Source: Paenibacillus lentus
GTDB lineage: Bacteria; Bacillota; Bacilli; Paenibacillales; Paenibacillaceae
Direction of reading: 5' to 3'
Length of the DNA: 64,000 bases
Assembly (NCBI RefSeq): GCF_003931855.1
Contig: NZ_CP034248.1
Span: forward strand, 4,774,001 to 4,838,000
A model generated the notes under the pieces. That model was given only the letters and a program-made list of their open reading frames with translations. It had not been told where the DNA came from and did no database searches. Position numbers and translations under genes: made by a program. Below, piece by piece: positions 17,996 to 27,600 of this stretch; position 1 is the first letter of the stretch; every line of letters begins with the position of its first letter.

Positions 17996-18295
17996 CTATA
18001 TCCCTTTCCTCTCCGCATTATATTTTTCGATAATAAGTCGCGCATCTTCTAATGTTATACGTTCCTCAATGGCCAGTTTCTTAACGAAATTAACCAATGG
18101 TTGTGATTCATCATCCTGGACTAGCTCGATTTTTTGAATTAATCTGTCCAATCGTATGCGAACAGTCGGATAAGAGACCTTATATGCTTTTGCAAGATCC
18201 TTCAAGGAACCAGAATTGATTATGAACTTGCGCATAAATTCGATATCTTCTGAGTCTAAGGATAAAATCCACGAAGGTATATTCCGCTCTACCAT
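17996..18295 (-). CDS. DUF2089 family HTH regulator
   Basis: A 99-residue DUF2089 protein with a helix-turn-helix (SLKDLAKAYKVSYPTVRIRL, about residues 30-50) and an acidic C-terminal helix. I start at ATG 18295 (MVERNIPSWI), preceded by GGGGGAGAAAAG; the longer frame from 18358 has no ribosome site and begins with residues not typical of the family. It is cotranscribed with the abutting membrane-protein gene. A 14-base direct repeat 70-100 bases upstream could be its own operator, which would make the pair autoregulated. Target genes are not known. Confidence 0.8.
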   Translation of the reverse strand: MVERNIPSWILSLDSEDIEFMRKFIINSGSLKDLAKAYKVSYPTVRIRLDRLIQKIELVQDDESQPLVNFVKKLAIEERITLEDARLIIEKYNAERKGI

Positions 18296-18364
18296 CTTTT
18301 CTCCCCCCTTGTTCCCAAGGATAACCAAAAAATCAACAAAAGTAAATAGTATTTTCATTTATTT

Positions 18365-18398
18365 TTTAATTTTATTAAAAAAACTTTAATTTTATTAA
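18365..18398 (-). repeat. Tandem operator-like repeat upstream of DUF2089 gene
   Basis: TTTAATTTTATTAA occurs at 18365-18378 and again at 18385-18398, exactly 20 bases apart (about two helical turns). It lies in the promoter zone of the DUF2089 gene and may be a regulator binding site. Confidence 0.5.
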
Positions 18399-18790
18399 TA
18401 TAGTAGATACAGGAATATGATCCTGAGAAAATGGTGTATGGCACCTTTATGGAGGTAAATGTTCAAATTGAAGCTGATATTTTTAAGCTTTGAGTATACA
18501 GAAGCAACGTAAGAAGAAATTTTGAAACGGAGAGGAAAACGAAAGGTTCTAGCCTGAAAAAGTAATTTCCAGTTAATATGATACGCGAGGGGCTTTGTAA
18601 GCCCCTCGATTGTTAAACGGTTGCTAATCCTCATTGGAAATCTGTTAGCCTAATTGCTGATCACTGTTAACATTCCATGAATGGAATTAAACGCGGTTAT
18701 GTACACTGTGGAGGGACCCCTTAGATTACTCAGATTACTCAGATTCCTTAGATCCCTTAGCATCTTAGCACTTTAGCTTTCTATCCCCTA
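18399..18790. other. Intergenic region with hairpin and simple repeats
   Basis: No convincing gene. A 10-bp perfect hairpin (CGAGGGGCTT / AAGCCCCTCG, 18586-18608) resembles a terminator without a clear T tract. At 18719-18775 there are degenerate repeats of TTAGATTACTCAGATT type just after the LURP-one gene stop. Confidence 0.5.
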
Positions 18791-19375
18791 CTAACCCGAC
18801 TGCTGCCCGTCAATCGCACATAACAATACGCTAGCGGCAAGTCCAAGACGGCGATCAAGCGTATGTGACGGATCGCTGGAGAAATCTACATTGATTTTCG
18901 TGACAAATGGGTTGAAATTCTGCTTAAAAGTACTAATCGTGCTGCCATTCATTTCTACACTATAAGTCTGCGGGATCAAGTTGGTCAGGAATCGGCGCAG
19001 TAATGCAAACAGCCTGTTATCCTCCTTAATCCGACCGATTTCAGCCTCGGCGGCATTTTGAATAACCCATTCATCCTTCAAAATGGACTTCATGCCTTTT
19101 CGCCGCAGGCTTCCGACATGCTCACCTGTACGCGCATCGTGCACATCATAAGTAGCAGAAAAATCGATTACACTACGCGCCTTGATCGTCAGCAATTCCT
19201 CGCTCATACTCTCATCGCTATAAAGCCGAATGTCCTCCTTGAGCTTAAAAGCCTTCATTTGAGAGAACATAATCAGCTCCTCATTATTGGCATTATAAAT
19301 GTGAAACTTGGCTCCCAGTACGGAAAGCACCTTTTTTCGAACTAAATATTGATCGTAACCAAATTTATGATCCAC
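18791..19375 (-). CDS. LURP-one/scramblase-like family protein
   Basis: A 194-residue protein of the LURP-one-related family, a 12-stranded beta barrel around a helix, related to Tubby and phospholipid scramblases. Typical features are an N-terminal YLVRKKVLSVLGAKFHIYN strand pair, repeated short beta segments with D-x-x-T-G-E turns (DARTGEHVGSL), and a hydrophobic C-terminal helix (RRLGLAASVLLCAIDG). I start at GTG 19375, 12 bases after AGGAGG, since the family begins there; the frame is open to TTG 19423. Bacterial members lack a defined role. It stands alone between non-coding stretches. Confidence 0.75.
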   Translation of the reverse strand: MDHKFGYDQYLVRKKVLSVLGAKFHIYNANNEELIMFSQMKAFKLKEDIRLYSDESMSEELLTIKARSVIDFSATYDVHDARTGEHVGSLRRKGMKSILKDEWVIQNAAEAEIGRIKEDNRLFALLRRFLTNLIPQTYSVEMNGSTISTFKQNFNPFVTKINVDFSSDPSHTLDRRLGLAASVLLCAIDGQQSG

Positions 19376-20008
19376 TTTTCCTATTAACCTCCTATGAACT
19401 TTGATTATTCTATCATACGGCAAGCTAGAGGCACTGTATATAGAAGCGGTTTAATAATTACCAAGCTAATCCAAAAGAATGTTCACCACCGGTGGACTTT
19501 TCTCGCCGAAATGTTTTTTAAATAGTGGACACCCGGGTAACATCCTCAATGACCTGATGACATCTATATCTAGCATTTCATTCTATAAAAATCACAATAT
19601 GTAGTTTATTCTATGACTTGGTGATGATCTCCTGAGTGTCCACCTTTGTATGGACATTTATCTTGATTTGTCCGCACTGATCGTACAATCCCTTATCAAT
19701 CATTCCTCTTATCAACCATTCCTATGGAACAAAGCAGCAACAACAACAACTCCCCATCCCGCCGATACACATTCCTATATCCCCAAATTTCAAATACCAC
19801 GAATGAGAATGCCAACGAGTGTTAATACCAACAAGCGATAATGCCAATGAGTGCTAACTCAGCAAAAAAACTGACCACCACGAGATTCCGTGACAGTCAG
19901 TCGGTCAATCAGTTTTAGTCCGCTCTTTTCATTCCAGCTCAGCCCAGCTAAGCTCGATTCGATTCAGTTCAATTCAACTCAATTCAATTCAGTTCAGTTC
20001 AGTTCAGT
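19376..20008. other. Intergenic region rich in simple repeats
   Basis: No gene is supported in this 630-base stretch. It holds three tandem degenerate 16-mers (19810-19857, type TGCCAACGAGTGTTAA), a minus-strand terminator (19864-19900), and a run of AGTTC/AATTC pentamers (about 19958-20016) that reaches into the stop of the effector-binding gene. A widely spaced 8-base inverted repeat (GTGGACAC, 19525 and 19636) is too short to call an element. Confidence 0.55.
19864..19900 (-). terminator. Terminator downstream of effector-binding gene
   Basis: On the minus strand CTGAC-tgt-CACG pairs with CGTG-gtg-GTCAG, followed by seven T. It lies about 110 bases beyond the stop at 20009 and would end the WYL regulator/effector-binding unit. 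Confidence 0.75.
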
Positions 20009-20016
20009 TCAGTTCA
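19958..20016. repeat. Pentanucleotide repeat tract
   Basis: Tandem, slightly degenerate copies of AGTTC/AATTC, with five perfect AGTTC units near 19990-20014. It covers the 3' edge of the effector-binding gene and its downstream flank; such tracts can change length by slippage. Confidence 0.8.
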
Positions 20017-20641
20017 ACGCAATGTAAATATGGATTTCGGCATTGTCCATGTCTCCGCCGCTTTGATATTCTTCAAAATCACTGCTGAATTTTCTATCGA
20101 GCTCCATCGACCACAGCTTCGTCCAAAATTCAGCCACCGCCTGCTGTACATGCCCCCGCACAATAAACTTGGCATATTTCCCCGCAGGTATCGTATTTAC
20201 ACGCACCCCTGCATTTACATTTGCGTTTGGGTTTGGGTTTGCATGTGCATGTGCATTTATATTTACATTTACATTTGTATTTGGATTTGTATTTTCATTT
20301 GTATCTGTTTCTGTTCCCTCTTCTGCATCCTCACCTGCCTTTGCCCCTGCTGCTGCTCCTACTTCTCCTTCCGCTTTCTCTTTTACTTCTGCCCCTGTAG
20401 AGCCTTCAACCTCACAGCAGACCATCACATCATATGTGTCGTTATCCCCCATCTCATAGTTAGTATACAAGCCAATGCTCTTATCATTCTTCTTACCAGG
20501 TATAGAGTCATAAATTCCCTCCTGATAAAACTGCTGCCAGAGCTCCCCTATACTTCGGCTCATATTGGGATCACTGTTGCTGGTTCTGCTCCGCAATCCT
20601 GCGACCGTTTTTTCCTCTACATGCACGATTTCATAATTCAT
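20009..20641 (-). CDS. GyrI-like effector-binding protein with Asn-rich insert
   Basis: A 210-residue protein of the GyrI-like/AraC effector-binding family, which binds small molecules. The family pattern is seen at the ends: MNYEIVHVEEKTVAGLRSRT, then GELWQQFYQEGIYDSIP and YDVMVCCEVE, and finally IPAGKYAKFIVRGHV and the C-terminal IHIYIALN. Between them (about residues 80-146) is a low-complexity insert, first Ala/Glu/Gly-rich, then alternating Asn with Thr, Pro, Val, Ala and His, coded by a hexamer-like repeat. It lies in a loop between strands, so the fold may tolerate it. ATG 20641 has AGAGG upstream. It follows a WYL regulator gene, a common pairing that suggests joint ligand sensing. 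Confidence 0.8.
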   Translation of the reverse strand: MNYEIVHVEEKTVAGLRSRTSNSDPNMSRSIGELWQQFYQEGIYDSIPGKKNDKSIGLYTNYEMGDNDTYDVMVCCEVEGSTGAEVKEKAEGEVGAAAGAKAGEDAEEGTETDTNENTNPNTNVNVNINAHAHANPNPNANVNAGVRVNTIPAGKYAKFIVRGHVQQAVAEFWTKLWSMELDRKFSSDFEEYQSGGDMDNAEIHIYIALN

Positions 20642-20724
20642 ATGCTATACCTCTTTTCATATAATATTGAGGTCAGTATAGCAACACTAATCAGACAACA
20701 GTATGTCATATTATGTGGGCCAGC

Positions 20725-21633
20725 TTATAAATATTTTCGCAAACTCGCCTCCAGCTTTCTCTTAATGATATTTCGAACATGCTCAGGTTCTATAACCTCT
20801 GCATCATTCCCGTAAGACAATATGTAACCGTACACCCACTCATCCTCGATATAGTCCACCTTGACCATAAAGCTCCCGTCTGCATTTTTAGCTATACTGC
20901 CCTGATCAAATTCGTCAAAAACCCTGTAGGCCATTCTAGACTCAATTTTTAAAACAAGCCTCACCGTTCTATGGCTAACGTCCAGAGAATCGCTATCGCT
21001 CCAACTCTCCCTCGGAATCTCTCTTGTAAAAGTTTCTTCCGAGCAGGTTAGATTTTTGATTCGGGTCACTTTAAACAATCTATAATCATCTTTCAAACGG
21101 CAAAATCCGTAAATATACCAGCCCTGCCCTTTAAAAATCAGCTTTACAGGCTCCATGCTTCTCTCTGTTTTTTCTCCATAAGAGCTATAATAGTCAAAAG
21201 TCACTACATTTCGATTTAAAATCGCTGTTTTCAGCGAATTGAATTTTTCCTGGTCCGCATAGTTAGAGCCCCACCGGGAGAAATCGACATCAATCCAACT
21301 CGTGGAGTTTTTATTAAAAATCGCAGCAAGCTTATTCAGCACGGGCTCAACCTCTGGAACATTCAAAGCATTCAAGCCTTGAAGCGATGAGAGAATATCT
21401 ATTTGCTCCTTGTCTGACAGCAGCGATTTACCTAGCACATATTGGTCAAGCAGGCGAATGCCTCCGCCTTTTCCCTTATTCGTATATACGGGTATTCCCG
21501 CCGCGCTCAGGGTATCGACATCGCGATATATCGTTCGCGGGGATACTCCAAACTGCTCAGCTAATTGTTTAGCGGTTACCTGTCTTTTAGCTAATAAAAT
21601 ATAGACAATTTCAAGCAGCCTGTTGATCTGCAC
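20725..21633 (-). CDS. YafY/WYL-domain transcriptional regulator
   Basis: A 302-residue DeoR-like regulator. The N-terminal winged helix (INRLLEIVYILLAKRQVTAK, then QFGVSPRTIYRDVDTL) binds DNA; the middle and C-terminal WYL-type domain (around GQGWYIYGFCRLKDDYRLFKV) is thought to sense a ligand. I start at GTG 21633 (MQINRLLEIVY), five bases after GGTGG; GTG 21642 is also open. Downstream on the same strand lies the effector-binding protein; divergently lies the large prenyl-synthase gene, which is a plausible target. An inverted repeat in the shared promoter region could be its operator. Confidence 0.88.
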   Translation of the reverse strand: MQINRLLEIVYILLAKRQVTAKQLAEQFGVSPRTIYRDVDTLSAAGIPVYTNKGKGGGIRLLDQYVLGKSLLSDKEQIDILSSLQGLNALNVPEVEPVLNKLAAIFNKNSTSWIDVDFSRWGSNYADQEKFNSLKTAILNRNVVTFDYYSSYGEKTERSMEPVKLIFKGQGWYIYGFCRLKDDYRLFKVTRIKNLTCSEETFTREIPRESWSDSDSLDVSHRTVRLVLKIESRMAYRVFDEFDQGSIAKNADGSFMVKVDYIEDEWVYGYILSYGNDAEVIEPEHVRNIIKRKLEASLRKYL

Positions 21634-21690
21634 CTTTACCACCCCAACCTATTTTACCAAAACTTTTCTGTTTCATTCTGTAACCGAGGA

Positions 21691-21706
21691 TATACTATCA
21701 CGTATA
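21691..21706. promoter_or_regulatory. Candidate operator between WYL regulator and prenyl synthase
   Basis: TATAC-TATCAC-GTATA is a 5-bp inverted repeat with a six-base spacer in the 124-base divergent region. It overlaps likely -10 sequences on either strand. Assignment to the WYL regulator is by position only. Confidence 0.35.
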
Positions 21707-21757
21707 AAATATAAACATACTCAGTCAATCAACCATAGAAATTGAGGGAACACAATA

Positions 21758-24139
21758 ATGAATGAGGAAATTGCGGTTCAAGCCGATACATGGTATCGAA
21801 AGGCTGAGCAGAAGGCAGTTCAGTACTTGGCATCTCTTCAAAAACGGGTTATGGAGCAAACGGATCTGCAAACCCTGACAAACGACTTTCAATGGTGGAA
21901 AAAAGGCCATGTTCATCACTTCTGGCGTTCTTTGCTTCCACGCAGCAGCAAGTCGGCCGATACTTTAGGCTATCACAGATATATTAGCTGGCTAAACCGT
22001 ACAGGTAAACTGGAGGATTACCTGGATCGGAGCATTTCTTATATTTATATGCGCGATTTGGGCAAGGCGCTCGATTCTCCCGACACCCAAGTCCGTATAA
22101 AGCAAACTATGTCAGATGTGAAAAAGCTTTTGCTTCGCTCTACCGACGCGGCTTCAGGTGACCAGCCTGATTTTATGAACTTAGCTGGACTTTATCGATG
22201 GTCACAAAAGGAAAGCATTGAGGACGCCGTCATTTGGCTTATCGACAAGCTGAACCAAGTAGCCTCGCATATCCCCAAGGGAATGAACGCGGAGCACGCT
22301 CAGCGAAAATTGATGAAGATCATTATCGGGGTAGTTCTTCATGTCATGGATGACATGGACGATAATACACTGTCTGATGAGCGATCCAGGCGGCTGGATG
22401 AAGCAATTCGACTCGGTTACTCCTATGGTCTGACCTATCCTTTTATCGACGATCTTCTGGATTCCGAAATTCTAAATGCCAGGGAGAAGGAACAATATTC
22501 TCAGATGATCAGAAGCGCACTGCTGACCGGCTCTGTTCCGAAGCCTGGAAAATGGAATGAAAAACATACAGATTTCATCCATTACGTTTATGCGGAGCTG
22601 CGAGATGCTTTTGAGTATATTAAGAGTTATCAGCGCCCAGAAGCCATAAATACTTTTTTCGAGCAATCCTATGTATTTTTCCATGCTCAGGATTTGGACC
22701 GGGTAAAAAATCTCAACAATTCCACCTACACCAACGAGGAGCTCTACCTGCCGGTTATTTTAAAATCCTCTTCTTCCCGCTTGATTGTCCGTTCAGTGAT
22801 CAGTGCAGACGAGGATGAGGGCTTTGAACAGCGAACATTTTATTATGGGATCTACAACCAGCTTGCTGATGATTTTGCGGATATATTCGAGGATATGAAG
22901 ACCGGAGCGGTAACGCCCTACACCTATTATTTAAAATACCGCGGACAGCGTGCGGAGCTGATTAATCCTTATGAATTATATTGGACGGTCATATCCTATC
23001 TAATTGATAACGTGTATCATTCCAATGCCAAAGCCCGTGAGGTTATCCTGAACCGTGCTATTAACGGCTTGAAACGCTGCAAAAATCGCCTCGGCAAGGA
23101 AAAATACACCGAAATCATGGACATCTTCGCCACCGGAAATCCCGAGTTCAATCGACTTGTCCAACGTATGGTTGAGCAGGCGGACGACGTGGATTTTCTT
23201 GACAAGCTGCTTCGGGATCAGGTCGTGACTGCCCTGAGGAACAGCCGCAAGGAGAAGGAGAGCTTTATCGATACAATCCATTCTGTCCGCGATCAGCTCA
23301 ATGCACAATTGCAGATACGTAAATCGGGCGAAATTTCTACGGTCACCGAATCGCTGATTGATGCTGCCAACTATAGTCTCCAAGGCGACGGCAAACGTCT
23401 TCGGCCCATCTTGACCTGGGCCATGGGCGTGAACGAATATGGACTGCCAGCTGCGGCGATCATGCCGCTTCTGAAATCATTGGAATATATGCATACGGCA
23501 TCTTTGATTTTCGATGATTTACCGTCGCAGGACAATGCCTCTACCCGCCGGGGGCAGCCGACGCTGCATCAAATCCATGACAGTGCCACCGCGGAATTGA
23601 CGGGGCTCTATTTGATTCAAAAAGCCGTTGAAGAGCAGTCGTCCTTAAGCGAATTCGATGCTGCATCCGTTCTGGCTTTGATCCGATATTCATCCCAGAA
23701 GGCTGGCGAAATCTGTATGGGGCAGGCGATGGATTTGGAGGCCCGTGGAAAAGCACTAACGCTAGAGCAATTGAATACGATCTGTTTTTATAAAACAGGG
23801 GCCGCTTTTGAAGCCTGCCTCGTGATGCCCGCCATACTTGCTCAGGTTCCTGAGACGGAAATCGCGTCTTTGAAAAAATATGCCTACCATGCAGGCATCG
23901 CTTTTCAAATCAAGGACGATTTGCTGGACTCCGAAGGCGAAACGAGCTTATTGGGAAAGCCCGTTCATCAAGATGTGGAGAACAACAACTCAACATTTGT
24001 CACCCTCCTCGGCCATGAAGGGGCCCGAAGAGCAATGTGGGAGCACTATTGCCTGGCCATGGAAACCTTGAACGAACTGCCGCGCAGTAATGTTTTTCTC
24101 AAGCAAATATTGAACTATATGGTGAGCAGGGAAAAATAA
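21758..24139 (+). CDS. Fused terpene-synthase-like/polyprenyl synthetase protein
   Basis: A 793-residue protein, over twice the usual 300 residues of a prenyl synthase. The C-terminal part (about 505-793) is a trans-isoprenyl diphosphate synthase: GDGKRLRP (543-550), first Asp-rich motif DDLPSQDNASTRRGQPT (586-602) and second motif QIKDDLLDSEG (717-727). The first 500 residues are all-helical and contain further Asp-rich stretches: HVMDDMDD (195-202), FIDDLLDSE (229-237) and LADDFADIFED (369-379). These suggest a second, diverged class I terpenoid-synthase fold. GAGGGA lies eight bases before ATG. It stands alone, divergent from a WYL regulator, and ends at a strong palindromic terminator. 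Product unknown; a linear or cyclic isoprenoid is likely. Confidence 0.75.
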   Translation: MNEEIAVQADTWYRKAEQKAVQYLASLQKRVMEQTDLQTLTNDFQWWKKGHVHHFWRSLLPRSSKSADTLGYHRYISWLNRTGKLEDYLDRSISYIYMRDLGKALDSPDTQVRIKQTMSDVKKLLLRSTDAASGDQPDFMNLAGLYRWSQKESIEDAVIWLIDKLNQVASHIPKGMNAEHAQRKLMKIIIGVVLHVMDDMDDNTLSDERSRRLDEAIRLGYSYGLTYPFIDDLLDSEILNAREKEQYSQMIRSALLTGSVPKPGKWNEKHTDFIHYVYAELRDAFEYIKSYQRPEAINTFFEQSYVFFHAQDLDRVKNLNNSTYTNEELYLPVILKSSSSRLIVRSVISADEDEGFEQRTFYYGIYNQLADDFADIFEDMKTGAVTPYTYYLKYRGQRAELINPYELYWTVISYLIDNVYHSNAKAREVILNRAINGLKRCKNRLGKEKYTEIMDIFATGNPEFNRLVQRMVEQADDVDFLDKLLRDQVVTALRNSRKEKESFIDTIHSVRDQLNAQLQIRKSGEISTVTESLIDAANYSLQGDGKRLRPILTWAMGVNEYGLPAAAIMPLLKSLEYMHTASLIFDDLPSQDNASTRRGQPTLHQIHDSATAELTGLYLIQKAVEEQSSLSEFDAASVLALIRYSSQKAGEICMGQAMDLEARGKALTLEQLNTICFYKTGAAFEACLVMPAILAQVPETEIASLKKYAYHAGIAFQIKDDLLDSEGETSLLGKPVHQDVENNNSTFVTLLGHEGARRAMWEHYCLAMETLNELPRSNVFLKQILNYMVSREK

Positions 24140-24149
24140 AGGAGGAGTG

Positions 24150-24191
24150 AGTGACCCACGGTTTGTTGGCCAACCTGACGAGTGGGTCACT
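24150..24191 (+). terminator. Terminator related to the 6044 palindrome
   Basis: AGTGACCCAC pairs with GTGGGTCACT around a centre containing TTGGCCAACC, followed by TCTTTTTT. It ends the prenyl-synthase gene and shares arms and centre with the hairpin at 6044-6089. Confidence 0.85.
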
Positions 24192-24202
24192 TCTTTTTTC
24201 TA

Positions 24203-24586
24203 CTATCGAGCCCCAACCATTCGAACAAACACCTTATCCGCCTCAGCAAAATCAAATGAGTTCAACTCGCCCTTCTCGACCCAGCGGTACTCATCATGAT
24301 CGACTAATATCACTTCACCAGCCTTATATTTGGCCTTCCAGGCCAACAATCTAATATGCACCTCTCCATACCAATGATCGTTTACGCCTAAATATTCATA
24401 AGGTTCGATTTCAATATTCATTTCCTCCATCAATTCTCTGCGGAGACACTCCTCGCCTGATTCGCCAGCTTCGATCTTCCCGCCAGGGAATTCCCATAGT
24501 CCTGCCTGAGATTTTCCTTCTCTCCTCCGCGCGATCAACAGCTGCCCTTGCTTATTCTCAATTAAAGCTGCCGCCACTTGTATCAT
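24203..24586 (-). CDS. MutT-type Nudix hydrolase
   Basis: A 127-residue Nudix hydrolase of the MutT/8-oxo-dGTPase type. The Nudix box is complete: GGKIEAGESGEECLRREL followed by MEEMNI, giving the metal-binding Gly, Glu and RExxEE residues. The N-terminal strand VAAALIENKQGQLLIARRR and WEFPGGK are characteristic of nucleotide-pool-cleaning members. ATG 24586 has GAGGTG seven bases upstream. The gene is single and faces the palindromic terminator of the prenyl-synthase gene. Substrate within the family cannot be fixed by sequence. Confidence 0.9.
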   Translation of the reverse strand: MIQVAAALIENKQGQLLIARRREGKSQAGLWEFPGGKIEAGESGEECLRRELMEEMNIEIEPYEYLGVNDHWYGEVHIRLLAWKAKYKAGEVILVDHDEYRWVEKGELNSFDFAEADKVFVRMVGAR

Positions 24587-24637
24587 CTAGTTCCACCTCA
24601 TATCCATCCTTTGCCCCATTGGAGCAGTTTCGTAATT

Positions 24638-27600
24638 TTAATGCGTCACCATCGGACGAAAATCATCCCGGCTGGAGAGATCGGCATGATACAGTACAAC
24701 GTCCCCGTCCTTCAGCTGATAGGTCACGCCGAAAGCATCCTGCACACTGCGGGCAAAGCCCTCCATCTGGTGCCATTGGTTCATCAGCGGACCATGGATA
24801 TACTGCAAATGCGGCTCATTGATCTTGCCCGCCTGTACCGTCTCCAAATTAAAATTGACCACAATATACCCCTGCTTCAAAAAAATCGGCGACTTGTCCG
24901 TCAGCCCCCGGTGGGTGCGTCCATACTCTGCAACATTCGTCCCGGCTTTCACCGCATACAGATCCGCAGGCAGACTGTACTCGCCATACCATTTCTGGAC
25001 TGCGGCGTTAACCCGGCTCAGATCAACCCCTGCGGGGATGTTCGTCTTCGGCCCGATAAGAGTACGCACGCCTTCAGGCAGACGCAGTAGGCTGAGGCTG
25101 CCGACCATAGTCTTGCGTTTCGCAGCTATGTTGACGTAATGATTCACGAATTGCGCCCGCCCAATGGTTGCAATCTGGCCGAAATTATATTCATGGTCAT
25201 ATTTATACAGCGCGGTATCTGTCAGCTCCTCGAGCGTGACATTGCGCAGACGCTCGTTTAGTATGACGTACCGGGTCACCTCGTCACTGGGCGAGCCTAC
25301 TTTCACATAGCTTTTGCCGCTCTTATGATAGTACAGGTCCACAGGCGTTCGCGACCCGTCTGCCGCGCTAATAAAATAAAAGCTCGGCGTAATCTTAATT
25401 TCATCCTGCTGTGAAAACATATTGCCTCTGGTCTTGAGATCGAATTTAAAATGATACCCCGTCTTAATCGCCGCGTTCTTATATAAGGGATGACTTCCCG
25501 GGCGAATCGGCAAGGTATACTGGGGCATTATTCCCCGAGTTGCCCCGTCAATACCACTGAGCCCCACCCAATAAGAGGTTCCTGTTGGAATGCTGCTGCC
25601 CTTGGCCATGCGAAACACTGTCTCCCAATTATAATCGGCAATATCCGTAATGCGGAAATCATAGATTCGTCCAATGACATCTACCGCTACAGTGTCATAT
25701 GCGATGTGATGCGTTAAATCAAGATTAGCCTTATTTTGGTAACTGGCCCCGGAAGGAGTATTGTGGGCAATCGTCCGGAACTCCACCTCATAGAATCCTT
25801 CATCGACCCATACCGGGAGGTAAAAAGTAAAAACCTCCTGCGATTTCTCTACCCTGATCCATGTATTTTTCGGATAAAATTCACTCTTGGAATCGTTGTA
25901 AACATCGAATGGGAATCTCACCTGTTTGCTGCCGATGTATTTCAAGTAATTGCGATGACCATAACCCGTGTAATTGGCATGCTGTCCTGCGTTCGGGAGT
26001 TCAATCGTAAACGGCCGATCCAAGATCATAGCGGAACGTCCTGCTGCGGGTTTCGTTTTCTGGTTATGAGCCTGGTCATCGGACACAGCCGGATAAATAA
26101 CTACAGGGGTATGTACGGTAACTGAATTGATGCCATAGATCGGATAATTCTTCTCTCCGGCTCCGCTAACCTCCGAATAATATATCGTTCCGGTGCTAGG
26201 CTGATTTGCACGATTCGTCTTTGTCATGGGGATGATGTGCCCGGAGCTATACAGAATATTATCCCCTGTCATGGGAGCCGTAGGTATTGCGGATGGGGCT
26301 GGACCGCTGCCTGTCGTTTCTGCACCGCTCATAAGCGTCTGGTTATTGAAGGTGAAGGTATCATTGCGTACCCGAACACTCACGGCCGATCGAGCGGCTG
26401 CTTCTGGATCCCCGTCGTGGCTGACGCTGATGCTCGGAATAGGGGAGGGTTCGTAGCGACTGGTCTCTGCTGTGGCATAATAGGGCGCATTATACCCGTG
26501 AGGTGGTATCTTGATGCCGTTAGCCTCAAAAGCATAGTTTTGCAAGGCGGCTTCTTTAAGGCGATACACCTCGACTTGAGAAATCGTCCAGAAGGAGTAA
26601 TCCTTATCCACCTGAACCTGAACGGTGGAAGGTTGGCCGGGCTCCTCGTCCGGAGGCGGTGGGGGCGGCATGACGGTAACATCTACGGTAAACGTACACT
26701 TGCCCGTCATTTGTTGATATCCATATTTATGTAAATAATTCTTCGTCCACACATTGCCGTAGAGACTTTCTGTCGTCGGGATGCCATCGAACACATTAAA
26801 CCGCTCACTCCCCCGAGAATCTGCCTTAATGACCGCGCTGACATTCGGGTTAAAATCTTCTCCGGTCATGGTTCTGCTTGGAGAGGGGGATGTACAGGCT
26901 ACGCCTGGTGGTGGATCCGTCGTTGTTGGCGGAGTTCCCTTGTAATATAGATTTAGGTAATATATCGGAAAGCTTCCATCGTACGTAAAGCCCATGGGAT
27001 CACCATATAAAAGCTCTCCCGGATTCGGTGCCGCTGGAAGTGACCCGCTCGTGCCTTTCGTATAATACTCATATTTATAAGTTTGCGAATTCGGTGATGG
27101 AAAAAAAGAATAGTGTTGATTTAATTCCAGCGTTTCCTCTCGATCTCGAAACCCATCTACACCGTCCAGAGACTGTCCGCTTGTCGTATAATGCTTAATT
27201 ACAGCTTTGCCTTCGGTAGGCTCTAGTTCTATTTCAATTAGAATAGGAAAGAAATATCTCAAGCCCCGAACTCCATCTACGAGTCCTGAACCACCTTCAT
27301 TTGTAATATCTACTGGTCCTGTGTGTGCGGTTAATACTCCATCTGGAACTCTTATTGTGAATTGAACAGATTCCGTGTTCATTCCAGTTACTCCTTCTCT
27401 TATAGGAGTATAACTAATACTAGCTGTTTCTTTTCCTAAAACCCACGTTTTTCCGTACCTAGAATTTTCATATAAATATTCTGCACCTGTTAGATTACTA
27501 GGAACCCCAGTAATCGGTAGATTTAGCATGGGGTTAAACTTACTAATTTCAACATTTGTTATTTTTCTGCCAGGAAAATCAAAAGAATATAGCCAATTTA

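Noticed and set aside
18410..18560. Possible tiny peptide (17 codons) after GGAGG near 18450
   Set aside because: Spacing to ATG is three bases and the peptide has no distinctive features.
19525..19643. Inverted GTGGACAC repeats 103 bases apart, considered as ends of a small mobile element
   Set aside because: Arms are only 8 bases, no target duplication and no second copy seen.
19975..20016. Pentamer repeat tract considered as a CRISPR-like array
   Set aside because: Units are 5 bases with no spacers; a simple-sequence tract.
20030..20815. Long plus-strand frame opposite the effector-binding gene rich in Cys/Ile/Tyr
   Set aside because: A shadow produced by the hexamer repeat; it lacks a ribosome site and any domain.
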